Assembly (NCBI GenBank): GCA_035938175.1
Contig: DASZHD010000027.1
Location: forward strand, 1 to 64,000
Length of the DNA stretch: 64,000 nucleotides
Direction of reading: 5' to 3'
DNA from: DASRDE01 sp035938175
GTDB taxonomy: Bacteria > Vulcanimicrobiota > Vulcanimicrobiia > Vulcanimicrobiales > Vulcanimicrobiaceae
In this document: piece by piece, positions 1 through 7,724 of the stretch
Layout: every line of letters begins with the position of its first letter
Numbering within the stretch: the stretch's first letter is position 1
Position numbers and translations under genes: made by a program
The notes under the pieces: generated by a model
Database searches by the model: none
The model's input: the letters and a program-made list of their open reading frames with translations, nothing else
Told to the model about the DNA's origin: nothing

Positions 1-51
1 CCAGCGTTTCGCACGGAGCGCGAAACGTCGGGCGCGGTTACGAGGAGAGAG

Positions 52-227
52 CTGCCCTTCGATTCCTCAGGGTCCTTAGATTCCTCAGGATGACAAGGCG
101 CTGTTACGGTCAGCCTGCCCTTCGATTCCTCAGGGTGCTTCGATTCCTCAGGATGACAAGGCGCATGTTGCGGTCAGCCTGCCCTTCGATTCCTCAGGGT
201 CCTTCGATACCTCAGCATGACAAAAGG
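52..227 (+). repeat. Three tandem copies of REP-like repeat
   Basis: Three direct units of about 63 bp begin near 52, 115 and 179. Each holds the double half-unit CCTTCGATTCCTCAGGGT then CTTCGAT(T/A)CCTCAG(G/C)ATGAC, separated by a shared spacer that includes GCGGTCAGCCTGC or GACGGTCAGC-like sequence. The array ends three bases before the stop codon of the minus-strand gene at 230-793, so it lies just downstream of that gene. The same family recurs near 17.9, 20.9 and 30.8 kb. It is not a CRISPR: spacers are nearly identical rather than unique. Confidence 0.85.
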
Positions 228-229
228 AG

Positions 230-793
230 TCAAGAAGAGGCGATCTGCGCTCGCGACGTGCAGCGGTCGATCGGCTGCGGTACGTCGACCGAATTGGTCC
301 CGATGTAGGCGTCGAGTTTCCAGCACCGTTCGTTAATCGAACAATAACAGAGGTGCATCGTGACGCGGTGCTTGCGCGCCGCGGTCATCACAGTCGCATT
401 CGTACTGCTCACCGCAACGACCGTGTGTTCTTCGCCAGGACGGATCGCAACCGAAGCATCCAGGTCGGACATGCTCGTCGACGTCGAGCCGTGTTTTGTA
501 CGCGGTAGATCCTTGGCGACAGCGTTGACCAGGACGCCCCACCCGGGAGCCGGCGCGCCGTCGACGTAGAGCTGAGCAGAACGTATCAGGGCCGGTCCCG
601 CGCCGTCGTTGACCAGTTGAATCTTCACGCTATGCGGATTGAACGTCGTAACCACGCTGAGATACGGCCAAACCGTCGCGGCAAACTGCTCTTCGACAAC
701 ATGCGTCTGGTAAAGCATGGCTCCCGCAGTGACCGAACTCATCAGCAGCGCCAAAGCGGCGATCATCGTATCGAACTTCAGGACGTCTCTCAT
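230..793 (-). CDS. Hypothetical membrane-anchored protein
   Basis: This 187-residue protein is not recognised as a known family. One hydrophobic segment at about residues 9-27 (MIAALALLMSSVTAGAML) looks like a signal anchor, and the rest is a predicted extracytoplasmic domain of mixed beta character with two Cys near the C-terminus (HLCYCSINERC). A longer reading frame continues upstream but runs antisense-frame through the DegV gene. I choose the ATG at 793 because an AGGAG sits eight bases upstream and overlaps the end of degV. It is the last gene of the fakA-plsX-degV operon, six bases after degV, and its 3' end abuts the repeat array. A link to lipid metabolism is only suggested by position. 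Confidence 0.7.
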   Translation of the reverse strand: MRDVLKFDTMIAALALLMSSVTAGAMLYQTHVVEEQFAATVWPYLSVVTTFNPHSVKIQLVNDGAGPALIRSAQLYVDGAPAPGWGVLVNAVAKDLPRTKHGSTSTSMSDLDASVAIRPGEEHTVVAVSSTNATVMTAARKHRVTMHLCYCSINERCWKLDAYIGTNSVDVPQPIDRCTSRAQIASS

Positions 794-798
794 GCACG

Positions 799-1650
799 CT
801 ACTCCTGGCTTGAAAAGATTCCCACCGCCCCGGGCCCGGCGTGCGTTGCAATTACCGGGCCGGCTTCCAGCACCTCCAGCATTCGCGGCGCCGTCCCGGA
901 AAGTTTGGCTTTGAATTGTTCCAAAATGTCGTGTGCCAGATTCGGCGCATTCGTATGCATCACCAGAAAGCGGCCCTGCGCGGGATCCGCGACGTTTTTC
1001 AACGAGAGGTCCATCATCATTTCGCGCGCCCGGTTCAGCGTGCGAACCTGCGCCTGCGCCGTCACTTCGCCGTCGCGCAGCGAGATCACGGGAACGATCT
1101 TCATCAACGTGCCGATGACGGCGCGGGCGCGGCCGATGCGGCCCGTGCGGACAACGTGCGAAAGATCCGGAATGCACGCATAGAGACGTTGCGACGCCTT
1201 TTCACGCTCGATGGCTGCCAAGATTTCTGCCACCGTTCCGCCGGCGTTGGCGATCTCACGAGCGCGCATTGCCTGCATTCCTAAACCTCCGGCCGCGCTC
1301 TCAGAATCGACGATCTCGATCTGCGCTCCGGGAAACTGCTGCGCCGCGGTCCGCGCGGCGTTAATCGTCCCCGAGAGCTTGGCGCTGATCACGATGCAGA
1401 CGATGGGGTCGCCGCGTCCGACGTTCGGCTTGAACGCGTCCGCAAACATCTGCGGCGTGGGTTGCGACGTCGTCGGCAGCGTGGCTTCAGACGCAAGTTT
1501 TTCGTAAAACTGGGCGCGCGTCAGATCGATGTTGTCCCGATAGCTCTGCCCGTTCCATACGACGAATAACGGAACGACGTCGATGTCTAAGGCTTGAGCA
1601 CGTCCCGGCTCGAGGTCGGACGTACTGTCCGTGACGACGGCGACCGGCAA
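799..1650 (-). CDS. DegV family protein, FakB-like fatty acid-binding
   Basis: DegV proteins bind a fatty acid in a deep pocket; FakB members present it to the kinase FakA, which forms acyl-phosphate. The 283-residue product has the family's N-terminal TDSTSDL (residues 7-13), a TSQPTP segment near residue 60, SAKLSGT near 88 and a DSESAAGGLG segment, over the full family length. The start is a TTG at 1650, 13 bases after plsX. Its operon mates, a DAK-domain FakA-like protein and PlsX, strongly favour a FakB role in taking up or recycling fatty acids. The ligand preference cannot be read from the sequence. Confidence 0.9.
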   Translation of the reverse strand: MPVAVVTDSTSDLEPGRAQALDIDVVPLFVVWNGQSYRDNIDLTRAQFYEKLASEATLPTTSQPTPQMFADAFKPNVGRGDPIVCIVISAKLSGTINAARTAAQQFPGAQIEIVDSESAAGGLGMQAMRAREIANAGGTVAEILAAIEREKASQRLYACIPDLSHVVRTGRIGRARAVIGTLMKIVPVISLRDGEVTAQAQVRTLNRAREMMMDLSLKNVADPAQGRFLVMHTNAPNLAHDILEQFKAKLSGTAPRMLEVLEAGPVIATHAGPGAVGIFSSQE

Positions 1651-1663
1651 AACGCGGCCGCCG

Positions 1664-2677
1664 TTACGCTTCTTGCGCCGTCAAGTGCGGCTTGACCAGC
1701 GCGGTGATCTTTCCGACCACGTCGTGTTCCACTTCCACCGCGGCCGCGCGGATTGCGTGTTTGATGGCGTTTCGCGTGGCACGGCCGTGCGTTACGATGC
1801 AATTGCCGCGCAGCCCAAGCAGCGGCGCTCCGCCGTAGGTTTCGTAATTGAAGCGCGTGCGCAGCTTGCGCAACGCCGGAAGCATCAGCACGGCACCGAA
1901 TTTCGTCAGCGGACTACCGCCCAAAATAGAATCTTTGATCACGCGCTGCAAATCGGAAATTAGTCCTTCCCCCAACTTCAGCACCACGTTTCCGACGAAC
2001 CCGTCGACGACGACGACGTCCGCGACGTTGTGGAATAAATCTTTGCCTTCTACGTTGCCGATGAAATTAATCGGTGCTTGACGCAGCAACTTCGCCGCGT
2101 CGAGCACTTGCGCGTTGCCCTTCGTATCCTCCTCGCCGACGGAAAGGATCGCGACGCGCGGATTGGCCATGTTCAGTGCGGACTTGGCGTACGCCGATCC
2201 CATAACGCCGAATTGTTCGAGCCACTCGGGACGGCAATCGACATTGGCGCCCGAATCCAGCAACACCATGGGGCCATTCAGCGCGGGCCACACCGTGGCA
2301 ATGGCCGGACGCGCGATACCGGGAATGGTTCGCAATTTGATCAGCGCGATCGCTAAAAACGCGCCGCTGTTTCCTGCCGACACGGCGGCTTGTGCGCTTC
2401 CATCTTTTACAAAACCGACGGCCATGCCCAGCGACGTCTTGTCGGCTATCCGCAAGGCTTGCGAGGCGTGCATATCCATCGGAACCAGATCGGGCGCGTG
2501 CACCAACTCGATTTTTTCGGCTCCCGGTCCGGTTAAGAGCGGACGCACTTGCGCTTCATCGCCCACAAGCACCAAGTCGGCGTAATCTTCTTGCGCGGCG
2601 AGCAGCGTGCCGGCCACGATTTCTGCGGGCGCATGATCGCCCCCCATTGCGTCGACTGCGATGCGTACCCTAGTCAT
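1664..2677 (-). CDS. plsX: Phosphate acyltransferase PlsX
   Basis: PlsX interconverts acyl-ACP and acyl-phosphate, the acyl donor for the first acylation of glycerol-3-phosphate in bacteria using PlsY; it is a peripheral membrane enzyme. The 337 residues start with the hallmark VDAMGGDHAP and contain TSLGMAV, SAGNSGA and DSGANVDC motifs, with a normal family length. The ATG start overlaps the stop of the upstream DAK-domain gene by eight bases (ATGACTAG), which suggests translational coupling. Being placed between a FakA-like and a FakB-like gene, it can take acyl-phosphate from either fatty acid synthesis or the Fak system. No plsY is in the window; a PlsC is at 30.1-30.7 kb. Confidence 0.97.
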   Translation of the reverse strand: MTRVRIAVDAMGGDHAPAEIVAGTLLAAQEDYADLVLVGDEAQVRPLLTGPGAEKIELVHAPDLVPMDMHASQALRIADKTSLGMAVGFVKDGSAQAAVSAGNSGAFLAIALIKLRTIPGIARPAIATVWPALNGPMVLLDSGANVDCRPEWLEQFGVMGSAYAKSALNMANPRVAILSVGEEDTKGNAQVLDAAKLLRQAPINFIGNVEGKDLFHNVADVVVVDGFVGNVVLKLGEGLISDLQRVIKDSILGGSPLTKFGAVLMLPALRKLRTRFNYETYGGAPLLGLRGNCIVTHGRATRNAIKHAIRAAAVEVEHDVVGKITALVKPHLTAQEA

Positions 2678-4262
2678 CGAGCGAAATCCAATATTCGTTG
2701 TTGCGCTGGCCGCCGTAATAATAGTCTACGTCGGCGTCCGGAAAAGCGGAGCGCAGTTCCTCGGCCACACGCTGCGCGTCCCGTTCCTTTTGCGCGCCGC
2801 CGTAGTACATGGTAATAAGGCCTCCATTGCGAGCGCCCATGTCCGCAAGCGCGTTTCGCGCTGCTTCGCTCAGCGTGGCACCGGCGTACAGCGCGCCGGC
2901 GCTCGTGGCTGCGGGCTTCCCGCGTGCGACGCTCGTTCCACCCATGCTTGCATCCTTCCCCGCAAAGAACACCTGCGCGCTGCGCGGCCGCGCCGCCGCT
3001 TCCAAAATTTCCGTTTCCGAAGCGTCCGTGCCGGGTTCGAACGAGCGCATCGCAAACAGGCCGGCGATACCCGCGACGATGTCCCCGGTCGGCACCACGC
3101 GAACCGTTCGCTCGCTTAATTTCGCGGCTTCTTGCGCCGCCAGCACCGCGTTGCGGTCGTTGACGAAAAGCCACACGCTGGAGCCCAGCGTTTTATTGAT
3201 TGCGAGGACGATATCGCGCACGCTGGGGTTTGCCGTGGAAACCAGCGCGACTTCGGCACCGAGTTCTCTCACGATCTGCTCGAAGCCCGCGCCCGGTACG
3301 ATGGCGACGATCGACTGCGCGGAAGCGGGACGATCCACGACCAGCACGTTGTGCTGCTGTTCCATGTTGTCGACTTTTACGCGCGCCGGATCGCCGTATT
3401 TGGCCGCAAGCGCCGTTACGGCTTCCGGATTATCCGTATGAATATGCACCTTGATTGCCGCATCGCTGCCCGCGACGATCAGCGAATCGCCGCGCGTACG
3501 CAACATTTCGCGAAGTTCCACCGGAGAGCACTGCGCGTTTTGCAGGATGAACTCCGTGCAGAACTTGTTCTCGCCGACAATCTGCGCCGGTGTAAAAACG
3601 CGCTGGCGCACGGGCCGGCGAGGGAAGGCGGTCGTGCGCACCTTCGTGTCAGGCAAAAAACAAAGCGCGCCTTCCATAAAATAGACGAAGCCCGCGCCGC
3701 CCGCGTCCACCACGCCCGCCTCTTTGAGCGCCGGCAGCTGATCGGGAGTGCGGTCCAGTGCCTCGTTGGCGGCGCGCAATACGCCGTTGGCCAGCCGATA
3801 GAAATCGCGCTCGTGCAACGCCAGATGATAGGCCGACTCCGCCGCCGCCTCTGCGACGGAAATAATGGTGCCCTCAACCGGCTTTACCAGGGCCGCTTTG
3901 GCGGCCGCCACGCCCTCGCGCATGCCGGTAGCCAGCATGAACGTGTCGATCTCCGATCGATGGCGCACGTGGTGCGCAAAGCCCCGAAGCATTTGGGAAA
4001 TGATGACCCCGGAGTTGCCGCGAGCGCCCATCAAGGCGCCTTCCGCCGCCGCCGCGGCTACCTGGGCGAGGGAGCGCCCCTCCAACTTGCCGGCCTCCAA
4101 GGCGGCCTGCCGCGCGGTCAGGTACATATTGGTTCCCGTGTCGCCGTCCGGGACCGGGAAGACATTCAAATCGTTCAAGACCTGCCGGTACTTGCGTAAA
4201 AAGTAGGAGCCGGCCGTGATGAACTTGGCGTAAGCCCGGCCGTCCAGGGCGGTAACGTCCAT
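2670..4262 (-). CDS. DAK2-domain protein, FakA/YloV-like fatty acid kinase
   Basis: This 530-residue protein matches the YloV/FakA architecture: an N-terminal Dak2 (DhaL-like) ATP-binding domain with PDGDTGTNM near residue 37 (metal-binding Asp residues) and MGARGNSGVI near 80, a middle region, and a C-terminal DegV-like domain containing VWLFVNDRNAVLAAQEAA. FakA phosphorylates a fatty acid held by a FakB (DegV) protein. A frame-open extension upstream would run over the divergent rpmB gene, so I take the ATG at 4262, matching the conserved start (MDVTALDG). It is first in the operon with plsX and degV. I infer the fatty acid kinase role from architecture plus this context; the family name alone (DAK phosphatase-like) would be neutral. 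Confidence 0.92.
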   Translation of the reverse strand: MDVTALDGRAYAKFITAGSYFLRKYRQVLNDLNVFPVPDGDTGTNMYLTARQAALEAGKLEGRSLAQVAAAAAEGALMGARGNSGVIISQMLRGFAHHVRHRSEIDTFMLATGMREGVAAAKAALVKPVEGTIISVAEAAAESAYHLALHERDFYRLANGVLRAANEALDRTPDQLPALKEAGVVDAGGAGFVYFMEGALCFLPDTKVRTTAFPRRPVRQRVFTPAQIVGENKFCTEFILQNAQCSPVELREMLRTRGDSLIVAGSDAAIKVHIHTDNPEAVTALAAKYGDPARVKVDNMEQQHNVLVVDRPASAQSIVAIVPGAGFEQIVRELGAEVALVSTANPSVRDIVLAINKTLGSSVWLFVNDRNAVLAAQEAAKLSERTVRVVPTGDIVAGIAGLFAMRSFEPGTDASETEILEAAARPRSAQVFFAGKDASMGGTSVARGKPAATSAGALYAGATLSEAARNALADMGARNGGLITMYYGGAQKERDAQRVAEELRSAFPDADVDYYYGGQRNNEYWISLDD

Positions 4263-4290
4263 CGGGCCCGGTTGTTCGCTTTGCGAGCCC

Positions 4291-4319
4291 TTGCGCCTCG
4301 CGGGGCTTCCTTGTATACT
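4291..4319 (+). promoter_or_regulatory. Probable sigma-70 type promoter for rpmB
   Basis: TTGCGC at 4291-4296 and TATACT at 4314-4319 are separated by 17 bases, which fits a housekeeping promoter. It points at rpmB, whose ATG is 33 bases downstream, with GGGAGG as the ribosome binding site in between. Called by eye. Confidence 0.6.
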
Positions 4320-4352
4320 TCGAAAGTTGTCCTCGGGAGGGTTAGAAACACA

Positions 4353-4544
4353 ATGGCAAAGCGCTGCGAGGTTTGCGGCAAAGGGCCGATGGCCGGCAAC
4401 AATGTCAGCCACGCGATGAACAAAACGAAGCGCCGCTGGCTGCCGAATCTGCAGGCGGTCAAAATCAACGATCGCGGCACGGCTCGCACGGCTCGCGTGT
4501 GCACCGCTTGCCTTCGCGCAAAGCGCGTCACGCGCGCGATATAA
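4353..4544 (+). CDS. rpmB: 50S ribosomal protein L28
   Basis: L28 is a small zinc-ribbon-type or zinc-free protein of the large ribosomal subunit. The 63-residue product begins MAKRCEVCGKGP and ends with CTACLRAKRV, so it keeps both CxxC pairs (residues 5-8 and 50-53) and is the zinc-binding form. It also has the family's GNNVSHA and NKTKRRWLPNLQ segments. The ATG at 4353 follows GGGAGG; an upstream in-frame start at 4272 is ignored because it precedes the likely promoter. It is a single-gene unit, divergent from the fatty acid kinase operon, with a strong terminator downstream. Confidence 0.98.
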   Translation: MAKRCEVCGKGPMAGNNVSHAMNKTKRRWLPNLQAVKINDRGTARTARVCTACLRAKRVTRAI

Positions 4545-4563
4545 GCCGGCTGTAATGTAGTGT

Positions 4564-4595
4564 AAAAAAGCGGCGCCAAAACGGCGCCGCTTTTT
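4564..4595 (+). terminator. Bidirectional rho-independent terminator
   Basis: An eight-base-pair stem GCGGCGCC / GGCGCCGC with a five-base loop is flanked by A6 on the left and T5 on the right. It lies between the converging genes rpmB and the minus-strand gene at 4609, and can serve both strands. Confidence 0.9.
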
Positions 4596-4608
4596 CATTT
4601 CCCGGCTT

Positions 4609-4935
4609 CTAGACCTTCTCGGTCGTCGACAGCGCGCGCTTGGCGCTCTCCGTCATCGATTTCACTCGGCCCTGAAGCGTCTCCCCGGCCTCGGTCATCG
4701 CTTTTTTGCCGTCTTGAACGATGTGCTCGACTTGCTTGAGCGCTTCCTCATAGTGCGCGCCGGCTTTTTCGTTGTTGCTTGCGATTCGAGCTTGCATTTC
4801 GCTTGCAGCGCGCTTTGCGTGATCGACCGCCGAGTTGATCTTTGTTTTCACTTCTTCGTCGCGCTGTTTTGAGGTCGCTTGCAGCGTCTCGCGAATTGCG
4901 GTCAAATGCTCTTTAATCGTTTGTGTGGTTGCCAT
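4609..4935 (-). CDS. Small helical protein, phasin-like in composition
   Basis: This 108-residue, charged, almost wholly alpha-helical protein has no signal peptide. Its pattern (TIKEHLTAIRETLQ, HYEEALKQVEHIVQDGKKA, GRVKSMTESAKRAL) is amphipathic and rich in A, K, E and T, resembling phasins or apolipoprotein-like stress proteins. I cannot assign a family. The start ATG at 4935 has AGGAAA immediately upstream and GAGG a little further; a longer open frame upstream runs into the HdeD gene in another frame and is rejected. It lies 26 bases downstream of the HdeD-like gene, so the two are probably co-transcribed and share the terminator at 4564-4595. A role in envelope stress is only a guess from this neighbour. 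Confidence 0.75.
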   Translation of the reverse strand: MATTQTIKEHLTAIRETLQATSKQRDEEVKTKINSAVDHAKRAASEMQARIASNNEKAGAHYEEALKQVEHIVQDGKKAMTEAGETLQGRVKSMTESAKRALSTTEKV

Positions 4936-4961
4936 TTTCCTAAAAACCTCTTTCGTTTTTG

Positions 4962-5516
4962 CTACGCCGGCTTGCTCTTGAGCGCGAACGCCGTCCAAGC
5001 GATGCCGTAGATGATGAAGTTCACACCCACTGCGAAACCGATAAACCACGAGGATGCGGTAGGCCATTGAGCCATCAGCATCACGCCCAGTGCCGTGGAA
5101 ACGAGTCCGCTGAAGACGTACCAGCCGTAATTGGGAAACTGCGTCCACAGCGAAAAGATCACGCGGTAAATTCCGCTAAACATGAAGTACACGGCCAGTA
5201 TCAGCGTCACCGTCAGCGCTCCGATGCCGGGATCGGCCATCAACACGAAGCCTACGACGAGCTCGAGCGCACCCATCAGTAGATACAGGATGACGTGACC
5301 GGCGCCGCGCGCCTGAAACGCCGCCGCCAGCTGAAAGATGCCGGCCGCAAAGATAATCGCTCCCAAGGCGATTACGGAAGCGATTGTGGATACGTTCTGT
5401 TCGACAATCGCAGCGGCTCCAAGGACGATGAGCGCGATTCCCATGGCGAGGATCCAGCCCCACTCCCTGCGCACCATCGTCACGGTTTGATTAAAATCGG
5501 ATGCTATTTGTTGCAT
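4962..5516 (-). CDS. HdeD family membrane protein
   Basis: The 184-residue product has about six transmembrane segments arranged as repeated hairpins, beginning after a short cytoplasmic tail (W-x-W near residue 19, then ILAMGIALIVLGAAAIV). This is the DUF308/HdeD acid-resistance membrane family by pattern: small residues and glycines at the ends of helices, repeat pairs, usual length near 180. In Escherichia coli HdeD contributes to acid resistance at high cell density; the mechanism is unknown. The ATG at 5516 follows a GAGGAG site. It leads a two-gene unit with the small helical protein. Confidence 0.88.
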   Translation of the reverse strand: MQQIASDFNQTVTMVRREWGWILAMGIALIVLGAAAIVEQNVSTIASVIALGAIIFAAGIFQLAAAFQARGAGHVILYLLMGALELVVGFVLMADPGIGALTVTLILAVYFMFSGIYRVIFSLWTQFPNYGWYVFSGLVSTALGVMLMAQWPTASSWFIGFAVGVNFIIYGIAWTAFALKSKPA

Positions 5517-5678
5517 TAGTCAACTCCTCGGGCTCCACTATAGTCCGGCGCGCCGGCGTTAAACAGTTTTTGCTTATCCCGGGAGTGACGCTCACTGCCT
5601 GTCGAGCGCGCGCGGCGCTACAGTGTACGCATAAAGACGGCCGCCAAACAGCCGCACCAACAAAAAGGAAGCAATTTT

Positions 5679-6251
5679 ATGAATAATTACGTTGCAATCG
5701 TCTTTGAAAACGACGAAAAAGCCTACAGCGGCCTGCACCGGCTGTGGAATCTTGACGCGGAAGGCGATATTACGGTTCGCGGCGCCGCCGTCGTCCATCG
5801 CGACCGTTTGGGACAAGTCGAAGTTGCGACAAAAGACACCGATCCCGGGCTGCGCACGATCGTCGGTATCGGAATCGGCGCACTGCTCGGCGCGATCGCG
5901 GGGCCGGTCGGCAGCGCGCTGGGCGTTGCCGGAGCTTCGGCGGTGGCGGCGGGCAGCGCAGCGGGAATCGGCGCAGCGGCGGGCGGCGTTGCGGGTTTGA
6001 CTGCCGACGCGCTCAAGGCCGGCGAACACGAAGAAGCCGAGTATGAAACGGAATTCGTGCTGAATCCCGGTCAGGCCGCGGTAATCGCCGAAGTGACCGA
6101 GGACTGGACGACGCCGATCGATACGGCGATGCATCAACTCGGCGGCGTGATCTACCGCCGCCCCAAGAAAGACGTTCGTTCCGCCTCGTTCTTCGGCGAC
6201 TACTCCGACTATCTGTATCCGTACGATTACACTCCGGTCTTCGCGTCGTAG
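5679..6251 (+). CDS. DUF1269-like glycine-zipper membrane protein
   Basis: The 190-residue protein starts with a globular segment (NNYVAIVFENDEKAYSGL) typical of DUF1269 proteins, followed at about residues 63-110 by a long Gly/Ala stretch (GIGIGALLGAIAGPVG and onward) that looks like a glycine-zipper or membrane-inserting hairpin, then an acidic domain. DUF1269 proteins are found in stress-related clusters but have no settled function. The ATG follows AAGGAAG. It is divergent from the HdeD-like gene and precedes yceI, separated by a strong hairpin. The C-terminus is tyrosine rich. Confidence 0.78.
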   Translation: MNNYVAIVFENDEKAYSGLHRLWNLDAEGDITVRGAAVVHRDRLGQVEVATKDTDPGLRTIVGIGIGALLGAIAGPVGSALGVAGASAVAAGSAAGIGAAAGGVAGLTADALKAGEHEEAEYETEFVLNPGQAAVIAEVTEDWTTPIDTAMHQLGGVIYRRPKKDVRSASFFGDYSDYLYPYDYTPVFAS

Positions 6252-6260
6252 ACCGGCTCA

Positions 6261-6284
6261 GGAGGCGGCAAAGCAGCCGCCTCC
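6261..6284 (+). terminator. Strong hairpin between DUF1269-like gene and yceI
   Basis: A perfect nine-base-pair stem GGAGGCGGC / GCCGCCTCC with loop AAAGCA starts ten bases after the stop of the upstream gene. There is no T-run after it, so it could be an attenuating or mRNA-stabilising hairpin rather than a full terminator. Confidence 0.5.
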
Positions 6285-6307
6285 TCCTGCGTGCAAAGGA
6301 ATATTCT

Positions 6308-6862
6308 ATGGCTAACGTTGCAGGCGCGGTACGCACCTGGGTTCCCGATCTCGCGCATTCGTCCGTCGGCTTTGTCGCGCGGCATATGGTGGTTACAAAA
6401 GTGCGCGGCACGTTCGATAAATTCAGCGCGAAGATCGAAATTCCGGACGGAAGCTTGATACCCAGCAGCATCGTCGCGGTGATCGAAGTGGAGTCCATCA
6501 ACACGCGAGAACCGCAGCGCGATACGCATCTGCGCTCCGCCGACTTTTTCGATGCCGCCGGGCACACGATGATCCACTTCAAGAGCGAGAGCATCGAAGC
6601 CGCCGGCGATAACGATTTCGAAGTACAGGGTTTGCTGACCATTCGCAACGTCACCAAAAACGTTTCGTTCGGGGGCCATGCAGAAGCGCTCGGCAAGGAT
6701 CCGTGGGGCAACAGCCGCATCGGCTTCGAAGCTTCGCTGCGAATCAATCGCGAGGACTTCGGCCTCACTTGGAATCAAACGCTGGAAACCGGCGGCGTTC
6801 TCGTGGGCAAAAACATCGACATCGAGCTGGACATCCAAGCCGTTCCGGCGCCCCAACAGTAA
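6308..6862 (+). CDS. YceI family lipid-binding protein
   Basis: YceI proteins are lipocalin-like beta barrels that bind isoprenoid or other long lipids. The 184 residues show the family pattern: W-x-D-x-x-H-S near residue 12 (WVPDLAHSSVGF), HMVVTKVRGTF, VIEVESINTREPQRDTHLRSADFFDA, the GLLTIRNVTKNV strand, and a C-terminal NREDFGLTW. There is no signal peptide, so it is probably cytoplasmic, unlike the periplasmic E. coli protein. The ATG follows AAAGGAA. It sits 18 bases before an M48 peptidase gene in the same direction, so the two may be co-transcribed. Confidence 0.95.
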   Translation: MANVAGAVRTWVPDLAHSSVGFVARHMVVTKVRGTFDKFSAKIEIPDGSLIPSSIVAVIEVESINTREPQRDTHLRSADFFDAAGHTMIHFKSESIEAAGDNDFEVQGLLTIRNVTKNVSFGGHAEALGKDPWGNSRIGFEASLRINREDFGLTWNQTLETGGVLVGKNIDIELDIQAVPAPQQ

Positions 6863-6880
6863 AATCGCAAAAGGTATATG

Positions 6881-7675
6881 ATGAACGCAATACGCGCAAC
6901 CATTATTCTTCTCGCACTCATTGCCGCCGCGTTTGTTCCGGCGGCGTCGTCGGCGCAGAGCGATGAGGAAGCACAAATGGGCGCCGACACCTTCTCGGAC
7001 CTGAAATCACAAGGCGTAATCGTCAAGTCATCGCCGCTGTACGACACGTTGCGTCCGATCGCCGCGGACATTACGCGTGTGGTTCAGCCGCAGTACGGCT
7101 ACCCGATCCACTTCTACATCGTGCACAGCAACGAACCCAATGCATTTGCGGCGCCGGGCGGCAACGTCTACGTGATCGATTCCCTGATGTATTTCGTGCA
7201 TAACCGCGAGGAGTTGGCCGGCACGCTGTGCCATGAAACCTCGCACTTATTGCATCACGATTCGCTCAAAGAGGCCAATCACGACGAGGCAATCCGCCGC
7301 CGCGAGATTCTCGCACAGATTCTGTTAGGCCCCAGCCTCGGAACGGCGCTGGCCACGGATGCCATCGGCGATCTGGATTCGATGCACTACTCCAGAGAGG
7401 CGGAGGAGAGCGCCGACCTTACCGGCGCCGACAACTGCGCCAAAGCCGGCCTGAATCCATGGGGGCTCGTTTGGCTGTTTCAAGAGTTCGATTCCTCGAA
7501 CATGAAGACGCCGCCGGAGTTTCTGTCCGACCATCCCGGTAACGCGAACCGCGTCGAAGCGCTCGAAAAGCACTTCAGCGAGAACCCTGCGCTGTTCGGG
7601 CGGTTTGATTCGGACCCCAAGCACGGTACGCGCCTGAACCTGCCCAAAAACGCGGCGGAAGAGTTCCTGAAATAG
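6881..7675 (+). CDS. Secreted M48 family metalloprotease
   Basis: The 264-residue protein has an N-terminal signal peptide (residues 1-25, ending near SSAQS) and an M48 domain with the zinc motif HETSH near residue 114 and a downstream acidic ligand region (REAEESADLTG, E in the usual third-ligand position). APGGNVYV matches the conserved M48 strand before the active site. This resembles BepA/YfgC-type periplasmic peptidases without the TPR domain. Two ATGs stand together; I prefer 6881, which gives a six-base spacing from AAAAGG. It probably acts in the periplasm on misfolded envelope proteins (family inference). Confidence 0.92.
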   Translation: MNAIRATIILLALIAAAFVPAASSAQSDEEAQMGADTFSDLKSQGVIVKSSPLYDTLRPIAADITRVVQPQYGYPIHFYIVHSNEPNAFAAPGGNVYVIDSLMYFVHNREELAGTLCHETSHLLHHDSLKEANHDEAIRRREILAQILLGPSLGTALATDAIGDLDSMHYSREAEESADLTGADNCAKAGLNPWGLVWLFQEFDSSNMKTPPEFLSDHPGNANRVEALEKHFSENPALFGRFDSDPKHGTRLNLPKNAAEEFLK

Positions 7676-7690
7676 TCTCAAGAGCCATGC

Positions 7691-7696
7691 TATACT
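7691..7696 (+). promoter_or_regulatory. Possible -10 element before XRE-GAF regulator
   Basis: TATACT at 7691-7696 directly precedes an ATG at 7698. If it is the -10 box, transcription starts after that ATG, which supports the next in-frame ATG at 7725 as the true start. No good -35 is visible. Confidence 0.4.
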
Positions 7697-7724
7697 AATG
7701 CGTCTTCACGACCTGTGGGGTAGC

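Noticed and set aside
52..227. CRISPR array
   Set aside because: The spacers are nearly the same from unit to unit, units are ~63 bp, and no cas genes are nearby.
90..308. 72-residue ORF within the repeats
   Set aside because: It is mostly translation of the repeat unit; no ribosome binding site or homology.
7698..7724. Upstream ATG for the XRE-GAF regulator
   Set aside because: It directly follows a likely -10 box and lies before the probable transcript start.
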